Virus record (IMG/VR): IMGVR_UViG_3300022934_002580
Location: 1 to 46,247 of that record
Source of the DNA: a virus
Length of the DNA: 46,247 nucleotides
Strand: one strand, 5' to 3'
The position numbers and the translations under genes are program-made. The notes under the pieces were generated by a model. The model was given only the letters and a program-made list of their open reading frames with translations, was not told where the DNA came from and ran no database searches. How positions within the stretch are numbered: the stretch's first letter is position 1; the number at the start of each line of letters is the position of its first letter. Below are positions 28,987 to 37,391 of this stretch, one piece after another.

Positions 28987-29771
28987 GATGTTGGCTCCAA
29001 AATGAGGTCGAAGGATGCGGCAGCCGAAACGCCGGTCGATTCGGTGCGGGCAGCGATCTCCAGGTCGGTGCGCGCAGCGAACCGCAGCGGAACTTGCAGC
29101 TGCCGAGTCATCGCACCCGACTTGGACGGCACATAGTGCCGTTCGACGACACGGCGAGCGCCGCCCGGTGGTGTCTGCACCACGTCAGCCTGAAGGCCAC
29201 CCGCTGTGTTCTGCTTCGTCGGACCGTCCGCACTGATCGTGTACTGAGTGACGTGCGCTGCGTACCCTTCAGGGACCGTGTACGCCGACTGGAGGGTCTG
29301 CCCGTCACCGGCAGGGATCAGCGCGTACGTCGACCCGCCACCCGTTGAGATCGACACCGCACCGATGTTGGTGCCGTAGGTGCCGACCGTCGCCACGAAC
29401 GCACGATTGACTCGCCGCCACCCCGTCGACGTGAACGTGGTGGCAGCCTGCCCGGTCAGCGTCACCGTCTCCTCGATCTCACGCCAGTTCTTGTCGAGGC
29501 CCTGAACGGTGACGGTCAGCGCACCGGACGACCCGGCGCTGTCGCCGGTCGACCCTGACACCGCTTGCAGCGTGACCGGTGCCGCCGGTCTAGGTATCGA
29601 CCCGGTGCCCGGCCACACCGTTTCGACCGCACCGGTGGTGAGCGTCGGATTTGCTCCGAACTTGTGAACCGCGCGCCATGACTGCGGACCGCTGTTGCCC
29701 CACCCGGTCGACGAGATCCCGAGGCCGATAGGTGCTGCGATGACGGTGCCCCACGGCAGAGTTCGTGCCAT
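28983..29771 (-). CDS. Putative virion protein after terminase
   Basis: A 262-residue protein from MARTLPWGTVIAAPIG. It is beta-rich (ALTVTVQGLDKNWREIEETV, TSTGWRRVNRAFVATVGTYG, LQVPLRFAARTDLEIAART). The region resembles phage tail or head-fibre-type proteins but no family is named with confidence. ATG 29771 is preferred; the frame runs further upstream through sequence overlapping the terminase end. No clear ribosome site is present, and 61 bases separate it from the terminase gene. Confidence 0.6.
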   Translation of the reverse strand: MARTLPWGTVIAAPIGLGISSTGWGNSGPQSWRAVHKFGANPTLTTGAVETVWPGTGSIPRPAAPVTLQAVSGSTGDSAGSSGALTVTVQGLDKNWREIEETVTLTGQAATTFTSTGWRRVNRAFVATVGTYGTNIGAVSISTGGGSTYALIPAGDGQTLQSAYTVPEGYAAHVTQYTISADGPTKQNTAGGLQADVVQTPPGGARRVVERHYVPSKSGAMTRQLQVPLRFAARTDLEIAARTESTGVSAAASFDLILEPTS

Positions 29772-29832
29772 GCGGTCAACGATAGGCGCACAGGTTGTCA
29801 CGGTGATGCCGCCGCAAAACGGCAACGACCCC

Positions 29833-31266
29833 TCAGATCCGGTTCGGTGCCTTGCCCTCCGTGACCGGACCGGCGTACGCAACACGCTGCCGTGCAGGCA
29901 TCACCTGACAGAACAGCGACAGGTTGTCGATCTGATCGTCGTGGGCGTGCCGGTCATCGGCACGGAACTCGCGCAGCTCCGCAGTCCACGCACCGATGTC
30001 CCACTCTGGTTCGTCGGCCAGCAACTGCGGCTGCACCACCGACCACCTGCCCTGCTCCATCCCAGCGGCGGGCACCTGCGCGCGATCCAGTTTGCTGCCC
30101 GTCGACCTGTGCCCCACCACCGACAGCACACCGTCGAGATCGCGTGCCAGTTTCTCCACCTGCGCCTTGCCGCCCGACCCTGGCTCCTGCTCGATCACGA
30201 CCCGCACGTTCGGACCGAACCGCAGCCGATCCCGTTCAGCGACCGCCCGAATGAGATCGTCCCTGCGACCAGGTCGCTCACGGAAACGGGCGACATGCTC
30301 GACCGCGACTTCGCGTGTGTTGACGTCGAGGGACAGCAGCGTGCCTGATGTCCAGTCAGGGTCACGATTCGAGTCGGACGGGATCGACCCAGCCAAGTCC
30401 CAGCAGCGAGCACGCCACCTCGCACCGCCCGGCACATCAGCCAGCACCCGCAGCCACGTCGGGTCGAACACGTCTCCGCTGCCCTCGACGATCTCGCCTT
30501 CCAGCTCCTGCCTTCCGAGGCTGGTGCCCTCGTACAAGGCGACGACCTCGTCGCGGAACGCTGGCGCGAGGTTCTCCAGGTTGCTGTACGTGGAGTCGCG
30601 TGTCTCGACCCAGGTGCGGTTCCGTTCGCACCTTTCGACGATCTGCTTGATGAGTCCGACAGGTTTAGGTGTACCTGTCACAGCGATGCGGGTGCGGTCC
30701 CCCAGACGCACACCCGCGACCAGGTTGAACCATGTGGTGTCGGTGGTGATGCCGAGGTCGGCGTCACGAAACTCGGCTGGCTCATCCACCCACGCGCAGT
30801 GCCACTGCGGGCCACGAAGGCGACTGCCGCGCTCCGATGAATGCACCTTCACGAACGACCCGTCAGCCAGGTGGACCTCACCGAGCGAACGGTTCCAGTG
30901 CTGCTGCGCTCCGTCAGGGATCAGCCACGGCGGCAAGCACGCCAGCAAACCCGACTCGCCCTCGACCATCGTGTCGCGGCCGTCACCGAACGTCGGCGCG
31001 ACCAGAGCGACCCTGATCGGGCCACGCTGCTTGATCTCGTCGACGACCCACTCGGCTGCGGCTCGGGTCTTGCCTGAACCTCGCCCCGCCCGGAAGAACC
31101 AGACGAACCAGTCGGCGACCGGCTCGGGATGGCGGTGCGGTGCGACCTGGCTCGGACGCGGCACCCACACCCGATCACCGGACAGGTGCCTGATGGTTTG
31201 CGCCAGCCGGTTACGGTCGACGGTGCCGATCATCTCGGCTAGCGCAGCCCGCAGGTTCTCATCCAC
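29833..31266 (-). CDS. terL: Terminase large subunit
   Basis: A 477-residue packaging motor. The Walker A loop is in FRAGRGSGKTRAAAEW near residue 65, and the Walker B-like HCAWVDEPAEF near 160. VAVTGTPKP, slightly split, is the coupling motif. The nuclease domain has ARCWDLAGS and VVIEQEPGSGGKAQ, and DDRHAHDDQIDNLSL near the end carries the last acidic residues. It drives DNA into the head and cuts it. GTG 31266 is chosen, overlapping the small-subunit stop region; GTG 31284 would add six residues. Confidence 0.93.
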   Translation of the reverse strand: MDENLRAALAEMIGTVDRNRLAQTIRHLSGDRVWVPRPSQVAPHRHPEPVADWFVWFFRAGRGSGKTRAAAEWVVDEIKQRGPIRVALVAPTFGDGRDTMVEGESGLLACLPPWLIPDGAQQHWNRSLGEVHLADGSFVKVHSSERGSRLRGPQWHCAWVDEPAEFRDADLGITTDTTWFNLVAGVRLGDRTRIAVTGTPKPVGLIKQIVERCERNRTWVETRDSTYSNLENLAPAFRDEVVALYEGTSLGRQELEGEIVEGSGDVFDPTWLRVLADVPGGARWRARCWDLAGSIPSDSNRDPDWTSGTLLSLDVNTREVAVEHVARFRERPGRRDDLIRAVAERDRLRFGPNVRVVIEQEPGSGGKAQVEKLARDLDGVLSVVGHRSTGSKLDRAQVPAAGMEQGRWSVVQPQLLADEPEWDIGAWTAELREFRADDRHAHDDQIDNLSLFCQVMPARQRVAYAGPVTEGKAPNRI

Positions 31267-31837
31267 CGAGCTGCCGCACCTCACCCACCTCGATCGCTTC
31301 GCGGCGCACCAGCTCTGCTTCGATCATTCGCAGCAGCTCGGCGTGATCTTCAGCCGGGACCATCTGCACCGGGATCGGTCCACCACCGGGACCGGACTGC
31401 TCGAACCGGTACGTCGAAAGGCCGTCGAGCCGGATCATGGTCTGGATCAGTTTGTGCGCCCGGTCATGGGCGTCGAGGTCCGGCGGGTTCGCAACCGCCT
31501 GCGGCCACACCGCCAACAGCAGGCGCTCCAACCTTGACCGTTGCATCTCGCGCAGCTCAACGACTTGCTGAGGGTCTGGTGCCAGCTCCGACAGGCACCG
31601 GTTGACCATCTGCGCCGCAGCCTGCCGGGTGATGTCGAGCCGTTCGCCGATGTCACGGAAACTGAACCCGGCCCGGCGCATGTTCAGCGCCTCCCACCTG
31701 CGCGCCTCCCGATCAGCTTCGACCGGTGACGGCAGCTCCCGGTGCGACGGGCACCGCTCATGCTCGGCAGGCACCATACGGCGACAGGTGCCTCCACGCG
31801 CAGTGGGCGCGCCGCACGGGTGCCTGTCGTCAGACAT
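31259..31837 (-). CDS. terS: Terminase small subunit
   Basis: A 192-residue protein directly before terL. The N-terminus has a small cysteine module (CGAPTARGGTCRRM, then CPSH), common in actinophage terminase small subunits. A helix-turn-helix follows at about residues 55-80 (AGFSFRDIGERLDITRQAAAQ), for recognising the packaging site. A helical oligomerisation region and a C-terminal tail complete it. It overlaps the methyltransferase gene by eight bases. Confidence 0.82.
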   Translation of the reverse strand: MSDDRHPCGAPTARGGTCRRMVPAEHERCPSHRELPSPVEADREARRWEALNMRRAGFSFRDIGERLDITRQAAAQMVNRCLSELAPDPQQVVELREMQRSRLERLLLAVWPQAVANPPDLDAHDRAHKLIQTMIRLDGLSTYRFEQSGPGGGPIPVQMVPAEDHAELLRMIEAELVRREAIEVGEVRQLGG

Positions 31838-32498
31838 GCGCTCCCGCTAAGACATAGCCTCGGAACTCGCCGACCTGCAACCACTGACGATAGCCGCGCT
31901 TCTCCAAGAAACCTGAGGCGATAGGACGTTGTGTTCCAGATAGCGACAGCTCTTTCGCTGCGATTTCTTCGTCTGATATCCCGCCTAGCTTTTTCTGACT
32001 CATCGTCCACCGATGAATCGTCGAGCCAAGGTAACCAGGCACAAGCTCCGCTTTGTCGACTACAACAATCGCCCCACCTGCCCGCACCTTCTGTTCAAGT
32101 TGGTCTAATAGCTCAACCCGGTCAGCGATTGGGATGAACATCAAAGTGAGGAACATCACTGCTACATCGAACGACTCATACGGCCACTTGCGGGCATCAG
32201 CGACAAAGCACTCGCCTGGCGCATCGTATCTCGCCGCCATTTCTTCAGACTGCTCCAACGCGACGAGACCGGCGCTCCGAGCTTTCAGTGTGTCTGCTAG
32301 CGCCCGGCCGAGGTTCCCTGTCGACGCGCCGATGTCGTACACAAGTCCGTCAGTCGGCAGGAAAGCTCTCACAAGATGTGCCACGCCGTGCGTTGCCAGG
32401 TCGTACCACGGCAGCGTTTCCCGCACATGATCGTCGAACCGTTGAGCTACTGCTTCTGACCGGAAGGTCCAGTCGTCAGGTATCCAGGTACTAGGCAT
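31830..32498 (-). CDS. Class I SAM-dependent methyltransferase
   Basis: A 222-residue methyltransferase. VYDIGASTGNLG near residue 53 is motif I, VALEQSEEM motif II, and SFDVAVMFLTLMF near 110 the motif IV region. The N-terminal FDDHVRETLPWYD recalls CmoA-type proteins, but the substrate is not determined; small molecules, sugars or tRNA are possible. ATG 32498 is preferred because GAGG lies five bases upstream. The gene appears visibly less GC-rich than its neighbours, suggesting recent acquisition together with the next two genes. Confidence 0.82.
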   Translation of the reverse strand: MPSTWIPDDWTFRSEAVAQRFDDHVRETLPWYDLATHGVAHLVRAFLPTDGLVYDIGASTGNLGRALADTLKARSAGLVALEQSEEMAARYDAPGECFVADARKWPYESFDVAVMFLTLMFIPIADRVELLDQLEQKVRAGGAIVVVDKAELVPGYLGSTIHRWTMSQKKLGGISDEEIAAKELSLSGTQRPIASGFLEKRGYRQWLQVGEFRGYVLAGAHV

Positions 32499-33946
32499 CA
32501 CGACCTCTTCATGCCGAACTGCTTCTGGTACTCAGTGCGGTAGAACTTCTGCGGGTTCGCCACCGCGTCCTCGCAAGCCTGAGGGATGCGGGCTTCAGTT
32601 TGGAATGCTGCTTTGTCGCGCCTCACTACTGAGTGAGGTAGCCGCTCTAGGTAGGCTTTGCGGAGCACCATCTTTTGCTCCAACGGTCGCTGCTGCTCCT
32701 GTGCTGGTTTGCCGCTGACTTCCCAGTGCCTCCCGAGCACAGCGTTGCGCGGGAGCCGCAGCCCATAATCCAGCAGATAGCGGTCAGCGAACGGAAGCCG
32801 TCCCTCAACAGAGTGCGCCATGAAAACCTTATTGACGCGAGCGAAGTTCTTGCGGTGCTGGTTTACCACTGACTCGGCGCGAGACTTGTGCCAACCGGAC
32901 TTCTGCACAGCGTGGTAGCTGCGGCCGTAAGACGCCCACAGCTCGTCCGCGCCCTCACCCGACAGGCACACTTTGATTCCATCGGAGCGAAGTCTGCGAG
33001 CGAGGTGGAGGCAGGCCCACCCGATCTCGACCTGTGCCTTGTGCGGCATCTCGATCGCAGCGACTGTCGCCGCCAAGTCCTCGGCTGTTGGGGCAGGGAC
33101 TCTCACCTCGATCAGCTCAATGCCCATGTGCTCAGCGACCTCGCGAGCGCACCGCAAGTCCAGCGACGACTCGTCGAACACGGCGGTGTAGGCCACCAGC
33201 TCAGGCAGGTCCGGGTGCGCGTGCCATGTCACTGCTGACGAGTCGATCCCACCCGAGATCAGCGTAGCCACCGGCACGTCAGACACCGTCGCTCGCTTGC
33301 GGACCGCGTCAGCGAGGAGCCGATCGACCTCATTGGTGGCTTCGGCCAGCGTGTCCTCGACGTGTTCCAGTCCAAACTCGTGCCACTTTGTGACAGACGG
33401 CAACGCTAGCGAGTCCTCCCACTGGAGCAGCGTGCCTGGCGGCACCCACGCGATCGTCTGCGGGTGCGCGCCTGCTTCAAGGAGCGCCTTCAACTCCGAC
33501 GCCACGAGCAGCGTGCGGTCGCGTGCGTGGTACCCGTAGTGCAGCGGCACCTCACCGCAGCGATCACGGATCGCGTGCAGCACACCGTCGCGCACCCACA
33601 CCGCAGCGAACTGGCCGTCGAGCATGGGGCCGATGGTGGCAGGGTTGTCGGTCTCGGCGATCAAGGTCGCCAGCACCTCGGTGTCTCCGCTCGACACGGG
33701 CACGGCGCTCAGCCCGTCACGGAGCGTGGCGTGGTTCCACAGCTCGCCGTTGTAGACGAGCGTCACGTCCCCGATGGTCATGGGTTGCGCCGCCAGGTCG
33801 GACAGGTCGAGGATCGCCAAACGGGTATGACCAAGCCACCAGCCGTCCGCTAAAACGATGCCGTTCCCGTCAGGTCCCCTGTGATGCAAGGCCTCAACCC
33901 CAGCAGCACAAGACCGCTCAGAGCGGCTGACGATCAGACCGCACAT
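32498..33946 (-). CDS. AsnB-type glutamine amidotransferase/synthetase
   Basis: A 482-residue class II amidotransferase. The start at 33946 is fixed by the catalytic Cys2 (MCGLIVSR), which must be exposed after Met removal. The Ntn glutaminase domain runs to about residue 180 (HHRGPDGNG, LVYNGELWNH). The synthetase domain has the ATP-binding LISGGIDSSAV near 225 and LSGEGADELWASYG near 325. Besides making asparagine, relatives amidate sugars in bacterial glycan clusters. Its place between a DNA methyltransferase and a small-molecule-type methyltransferase is unusual; the substrate is unknown. Confidence 0.87.
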   Translation of the reverse strand: MCGLIVSRSERSCAAGVEALHHRGPDGNGIVLADGWWLGHTRLAILDLSDLAAQPMTIGDVTLVYNGELWNHATLRDGLSAVPVSSGDTEVLATLIAETDNPATIGPMLDGQFAAVWVRDGVLHAIRDRCGEVPLHYGYHARDRTLLVASELKALLEAGAHPQTIAWVPPGTLLQWEDSLALPSVTKWHEFGLEHVEDTLAEATNEVDRLLADAVRKRATVSDVPVATLISGGIDSSAVTWHAHPDLPELVAYTAVFDESSLDLRCAREVAEHMGIELIEVRVPAPTAEDLAATVAAIEMPHKAQVEIGWACLHLARRLRSDGIKVCLSGEGADELWASYGRSYHAVQKSGWHKSRAESVVNQHRKNFARVNKVFMAHSVEGRLPFADRYLLDYGLRLPRNAVLGRHWEVSGKPAQEQQRPLEQKMVLRKAYLERLPHSVVRRDKAAFQTEARIPQACEDAVANPQKFYRTEYQKQFGMKRS

Positions 33947-35097
33947 TGGTCCAGCACCCCTCTCACCTTCTCGGCGATGGCGCGCATCATGAGTGGAGGC
34001 ACCGACCGGCCTAGACGTTCCCAACGCTTATCGAAAGAACCTACAAGCTGAAAATCGTCAGGAAACGAACAGAGCCGCCGCAGCTCAGGGATAGTGAACT
34101 TGCGAGGCTCTGATGGATGCGCAACTCCTGCTATGCCAGGAAAGCCACCGCTTGCTGTAACCGTGTTCAATGGTTTGCGCGCGTCGCTGCGGACCAAGTT
34201 GAAGTACTTGTCAGACGCTTCCCCAGGTTGAAGTTTCAACCATTCTCGACCCACGGCGTAACGGCGAATATCTATAAACGATACTTCGTTGTCATCGCAG
34301 ACTTCTGGGTGACCCGCGCTCACGAGAAACTCATACCACGACTCTATCTGACCCTTAGAAGCAGCGAATCCTTCACTGAGGTTTTTGAGCACGCTACCAT
34401 TGGAGATCCACGGGCACGCCTCTTTGATGCTGTACCGATACGGCAACGGCGTAGGCCACACATGCGAAGCTCTAAGGTCGTCGCGAATGCCCATGAAGAT
34501 AAGCCGGTTGCGGCTCTGCGGAACCCCAAGCCATTGAGCGTTCAATAAGCGCGCTTCGACCCTGTACCCGCATGCTCGGAGCGCCGCCAGGATGTCCTTG
34601 AAGTACCCCTTAGCTACACCGCGCACTAGACCTGCAACATTTTCGGCTACAAACACTTTCGGTCGAATACCGTTGATTAGTCGAGCGAACTCGAAGAACA
34701 GGTCGTCTACGCGTTGCTCAGTGTCGGAATAGGGTTTGATCTCGCCCCACCCCTTCGACCCCTTCCCTGATGTTGAGAACGATGCGCAGGGTGGCGAACC
34801 TTCCAACACGTCAATCTCGCCAGCTTCTACCCCTACAGTCTTTAGGATCTCAGCGGGATCTACCTCGCGGATATCATCACGAACAACGGGCACGCCTGGA
34901 TGGTTTAGCTCGTACACCTCAGCGGCTGCCTCAACGAACTCGCATGCGCATGCGATGTCGAACCCAGCTATCTCGAACCCGAGGCAAGAACCACCGCACC
35001 CGGAAAACGTTGAGATGACACGATAGCCGTTTGTGCCTTTCACCTCAGCGATCTCGTTCATCGACGGCACTGAGTACGGCGGCTTGTTTATGACCAT
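33934..35097 (-). CDS. DNA cytosine-5 methyltransferase
   Basis: A 387-residue C5 methyltransferase with the standard motifs in order: STFSGCGGSCLGFE (I), DDIREV (III), EGSPPCASFS with the catalytic Cys (IV), VFVAENVAGL (VI), VPQSRNRLIFMG (VIII), a target-recognition region, LRRLCSFPDDFQ (IX) and GRSVPPLMMRA (X). It would methylate phage DNA, probably to avoid host restriction; no cognate nuclease is adjacent. The gene is less GC-rich than the rest of the window, a sign of transfer. Starts at 35118, 35109 and 35097 are all possible; 35097 gives the least overlap. Confidence 0.92.
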   Translation of the reverse strand: MVINKPPYSVPSMNEIAEVKGTNGYRVISTFSGCGGSCLGFEIAGFDIACACEFVEAAAEVYELNHPGVPVVRDDIREVDPAEILKTVGVEAGEIDVLEGSPPCASFSTSGKGSKGWGEIKPYSDTEQRVDDLFFEFARLINGIRPKVFVAENVAGLVRGVAKGYFKDILAALRACGYRVEARLLNAQWLGVPQSRNRLIFMGIRDDLRASHVWPTPLPYRYSIKEACPWISNGSVLKNLSEGFAASKGQIESWYEFLVSAGHPEVCDDNEVSFIDIRRYAVGREWLKLQPGEASDKYFNLVRSDARKPLNTVTASGGFPGIAGVAHPSEPRKFTIPELRRLCSFPDDFQLVGSFDKRWERLGRSVPPLMMRAIAEKVRGVLDQCAV

Positions 35098-35588
35098 TCG
35101 TACCCGCATTTCGGACACTGGTGTTTCGTTTCGATGTCCTCGTCGAACGAAGGGAACTCTAAAGGAGGGTCTAGAACAATATCGTCGAGGTCATTCCCGT
35201 CGAACCCAGTTGCGAGGAGGAGAGTGTCGTCGCCTGCTAGCGAAGCAAGGTGCTCAGCCAGCATGTCGAGGTCGTTGGTAGCGAGATCAGATGTCCGGTT
35301 ATCTGCGATGGCGTACGCCAGCGCTTGCTGCTCAGTCAGGTCGTCGCGCACCACTACGGCGAGGTCGTCCCAGCCAAGCGCAGACGCCGCTAGGAGCGTG
35401 TGGTTTCCTGCGATGATTCGCAACTCGTCGCCGTAGTGCCTGCCCACGATTGGTTTGCACTGGCCGAACCGTTCCAGGGACAGGCTGACTGCGCCGACGT
35501 CGCCTTGCCGGTAGTTCTTGTCCCACACGGTCAGGTCGCTGATCGGGCGGGCTAGTTGTTGAAGGTCGTCTGCGATCATGCCAGTCAC
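35088..35588 (-). CDS. ParB-like protein with C-terminal zinc half-knuckle
   Basis: A 166-residue protein. Residues 15-100 match the ParB/sulfiredoxin-like domain (NYRQGDVGAVSLSLERFGQ, IIAGNHTLLAASALGW, EQQALAYAIADNRTSDLA). The last residues CPKCGYEWS form a CxxC knuckle. Proteins of this kind often accompany phage DNA methyltransferases and may act as a nickase or specificity partner. It overlaps the cytosine methyltransferase. GTG 35588 or ATG 35579 starts it. Confidence 0.85.
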   Translation of the reverse strand: MTGMIADDLQQLARPISDLTVWDKNYRQGDVGAVSLSLERFGQCKPIVGRHYGDELRIIAGNHTLLAASALGWDDLAVVVRDDLTEQQALAYAIADNRTSDLATNDLDMLAEHLASLAGDDTLLLATGFDGNDLDDIVLDPPLEFPSFDEDIETKHQCPKCGYEWS

Positions 35589-35596
35589 GGTAGCCG

Positions 35597-36052
35597 TCAG
35601 CGGCGGTGGTGTCGTTGCCGTCGAGCCGACCGGATCGCTCGACGTTGCCGCTCAGTGGTGCCACCCCATATGCCTGGCTCCCACGCCACCAACGCCCACT
35701 CCAGGCAGCGGGCACGGATCGGGCACACCCGGCAGACCGTCTTAGCCAGGGTCATCATCGGTGACCTGCGGCCGACCAGGTCCGGTGTGTTGTCGATCTC
35801 GACCCAATGGATCATTGCAGCGAGTTCGAGGAGTGTGACGGCGCGGACGGGTAGCCCGAGGTCGATGCCTTGCTGCACCAGCGCGAACTCGTTGCTGTGC
35901 AGCGGCAGGGACGGTGTGTGCCCCCAGCCTTCGGCCATCCACGCAGCGGTCGGGAGCCATGAGCGAACGCACGCTGCGTCGCTCCACGGCACCCGCTGGT
36001 ACAGGGCCTGAAGTTCGAGGGACAGGCCGACGACGTCAACGTCGGCGGTCAC
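35597..36052 (-). CDS. WhiB-like protein 2, with long insertion
   Basis: A 151-residue divergent WhiB-like protein. Cys28 is followed only at residue 107 by CRVCPIRARC (Cys107, Cys110, Cys116), then GIWGG and a very basic C-terminus (RQRRAIRSARRQRHHRR). Normal family members have roughly 20-30 residues between the first and second Cys; here there are 78, so a segment of about 50 residues has been inserted. The retained GIWGG turn implies binding to the host sigma factor. GTG 36052 overlaps the upstream stop. Confidence 0.82.
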   Translation of the reverse strand: MTADVDVVGLSLELQALYQRVPWSDAACVRSWLPTAAWMAEGWGHTPSLPLHSNEFALVQQGIDLGLPVRAVTLLELAAMIHWVEIDNTPDLVGRRSPMMTLAKTVCRVCPIRARCLEWALVAWEPGIWGGTTERQRRAIRSARRQRHHRR

Positions 36053-36960
36053 ACCTGTCCAGGGTTCGAGGCCTGCTCGCGGTTGATGTCCGGCATCGTC
36101 CACCGGTCCAGCCAGTATGTGCAGTCGTTGATCGCTCCTTGGATGTGGGCGATCTGCCCGTCGAGCTGGCCCATCCGGTTCGCGACCTGTGACCGTTCGC
36201 CCTGGGCTGCGGCGACTTGGGCGTTGAGTTCGGCGCGGCGTGACAGCATCTTCGCTCGCAGCGCACCGTTGTCGTCAGTGCCGTACAGCCCGGCGGTCTT
36301 GAGCAGGTCGGAGCCGGTGGCGACTTGGATGCCGAACCCGGCACCGGCCAGCAGACCGATGAAGTACTCGCACGACGGCCGCTGCGCCCCGTATTCGGTG
36401 TCGGTGGCCATGTCGACACCCCACACGCCGATCTTCGGGGTTGGCGGCTCGATCGGGTCGAGGCCGAGCTGATCGAACAATCGCCCTGGTTCTTCGCGGA
36501 TGAGGGCGGCGAGGTTCACGACCCGTTCCCAGTTCTTCCGGGACTGAAGGGCGGGCTGCATCACTGCCCCGGCGAACGCCAGCAGCCACGAGATGCTGTT
36601 CGTGAAGTACCTCGTGGCGTACAGGCCTGTGAGCGCCTCTGTGGGGAACGCTCGCAGGTTTGGCACCCCAGCGTCAGCCAGCGGCTGCACGGCGCTCTCG
36701 AACACGTACAGCGGGCGCTGCTGGCCTGTCAGCCAGTCGACGTGCAGCTGGTCCTGCATAAGCGTTTCGGCTGGGTGCAGATCGAACCAGCGGTGGCAGC
36801 GATCGACCGGTGTGTCAGCCGACGTGATCTCCAGATTGTTGATGCCCCATATCTCGACGCCTGGTTCGGTGGCTCGCTCCCACGGTGCGTCCCGGCGGGT
36901 GATGGTGAAACCGAGGACATGCACTTCGGTGACGTGCGGGTCGTGGTGGTCGTCGAGCAT
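36049..36960 (-). CDS. Phage protein with possible sialyltransferase-like (GT42/DUF115-like) fold
   Basis: A 303-residue protein. Residues 1-215 have an alpha/beta pattern reminiscent of GT42 sialyltransferases and DUF115 proteins: EIWGINNLE, VDRCHRWFDLH, RYFTNSISWLLAFAGA, KIGVWGVDMA, then SCEYFIGLLAGAGFGIQVATGS. The usual N-terminal GxGPS loop is not conserved (VHVLGFTITRR). A coiled coil follows (residues 240-285). This family is widespread in phages and its function is unknown, so the resemblance may reflect fold only. ATG 36960 follows a TACCGT -10-like box by seven bases, suggesting a leaderless mRNA. Confidence 0.6.
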   Translation of the reverse strand: MLDDHHDPHVTEVHVLGFTITRRDAPWERATEPGVEIWGINNLEITSADTPVDRCHRWFDLHPAETLMQDQLHVDWLTGQQRPLYVFESAVQPLADAGVPNLRAFPTEALTGLYATRYFTNSISWLLAFAGAVMQPALQSRKNWERVVNLAALIREEPGRLFDQLGLDPIEPPTPKIGVWGVDMATDTEYGAQRPSCEYFIGLLAGAGFGIQVATGSDLLKTAGLYGTDDNGALRAKMLSRRAELNAQVAAAQGERSQVANRMGQLDGQIAHIQGAINDCTYWLDRWTMPDINREQASNPGQV

Positions 36961-36996
36961 GACCCGCACGGTAGCAACCAGAGCCTTGCAACGCAG

Positions 36997-37021
36997 AAAG
37001 GCCCTCCCCGCAGGGAGGGCC
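36997..37021 (-). terminator. Rho-independent terminator after regulon member G
   Basis: A perfect 9-bp stem GGCCCTCCC/GGGAGGGCC (37000-37008 with 37013-37021) with a 4-base loop, followed on the minus strand by TTTCTG. A second, larger imperfect hairpin (37034-37082; GCGTGA/TCACGC outside, AGCCG/CGGCT inside) lies between it and the stop codon. Nothing else was seen in 36970-37076. Confidence 0.8.
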
Positions 37022-37076
37022 AGTCGTGCGCTGGCGTGAGGCGTTCAGCCGTGGGTCATCAGCCCAGCGGCTCGCG

Positions 37077-37391
37077 TCACGCATCTTCGATGGCCAGGAT
37101 CTCCCGAGCAGTCCACCACTGGTAATCTTCCGGGTTCCATACCGTGTCGGGGTCGATCTCGGCCGGGTCTGCGCCGGTGTGCCAGCACGCTTTCCTGATC
37201 GCGCGTTCGAGCGCAGCGTTCGGATCTCCGTTGGCGAGCAGGCGAGCCGTGTCCGGCACCTCGATGGTGCGCTCATCGTCTTGAATGAACGGGACTCGGT
37301 TGCGGTGCGCCTCGCGTCCGATGTAGTAGATGTCGTCGCATTCTGGGACCGTGAAGCCGGTGTGTCGGTAGCGGATGGTGTACTTCCTCAT
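37077..37391 (-). CDS. Small protein, regulon member G
   Basis: A 104-residue protein (MRKYTIRYRHTGFTVPECDD) with an N-terminal strand-rich part and a C-terminal acidic helical part (PDTARLLANGDPNAALERAI, DYQWWTAREILAIEDA). It is the only regulon member without the MATNTNT start. The function is unknown. It is a one-gene unit between cassette G and two hairpins. The ATG is six bases past the -10 box. Confidence 0.75.
   Translation of the reverse strand: MRKYTIRYRHTGFTVPECDDIYYIGREAHRNRVPFIQDDERTIEVPDTARLLANGDPNAALERAIRKACWHTGADPAEIDPDTVWNPEDYQWWTAREILAIEDA

Noticed and set aside
29996-31537. Plus-strand open frame of 513 codons
   Set aside because: It is antisense to the terminase large subunit, whose motifs are clear, and has Arg/Ser-rich shadow composition.
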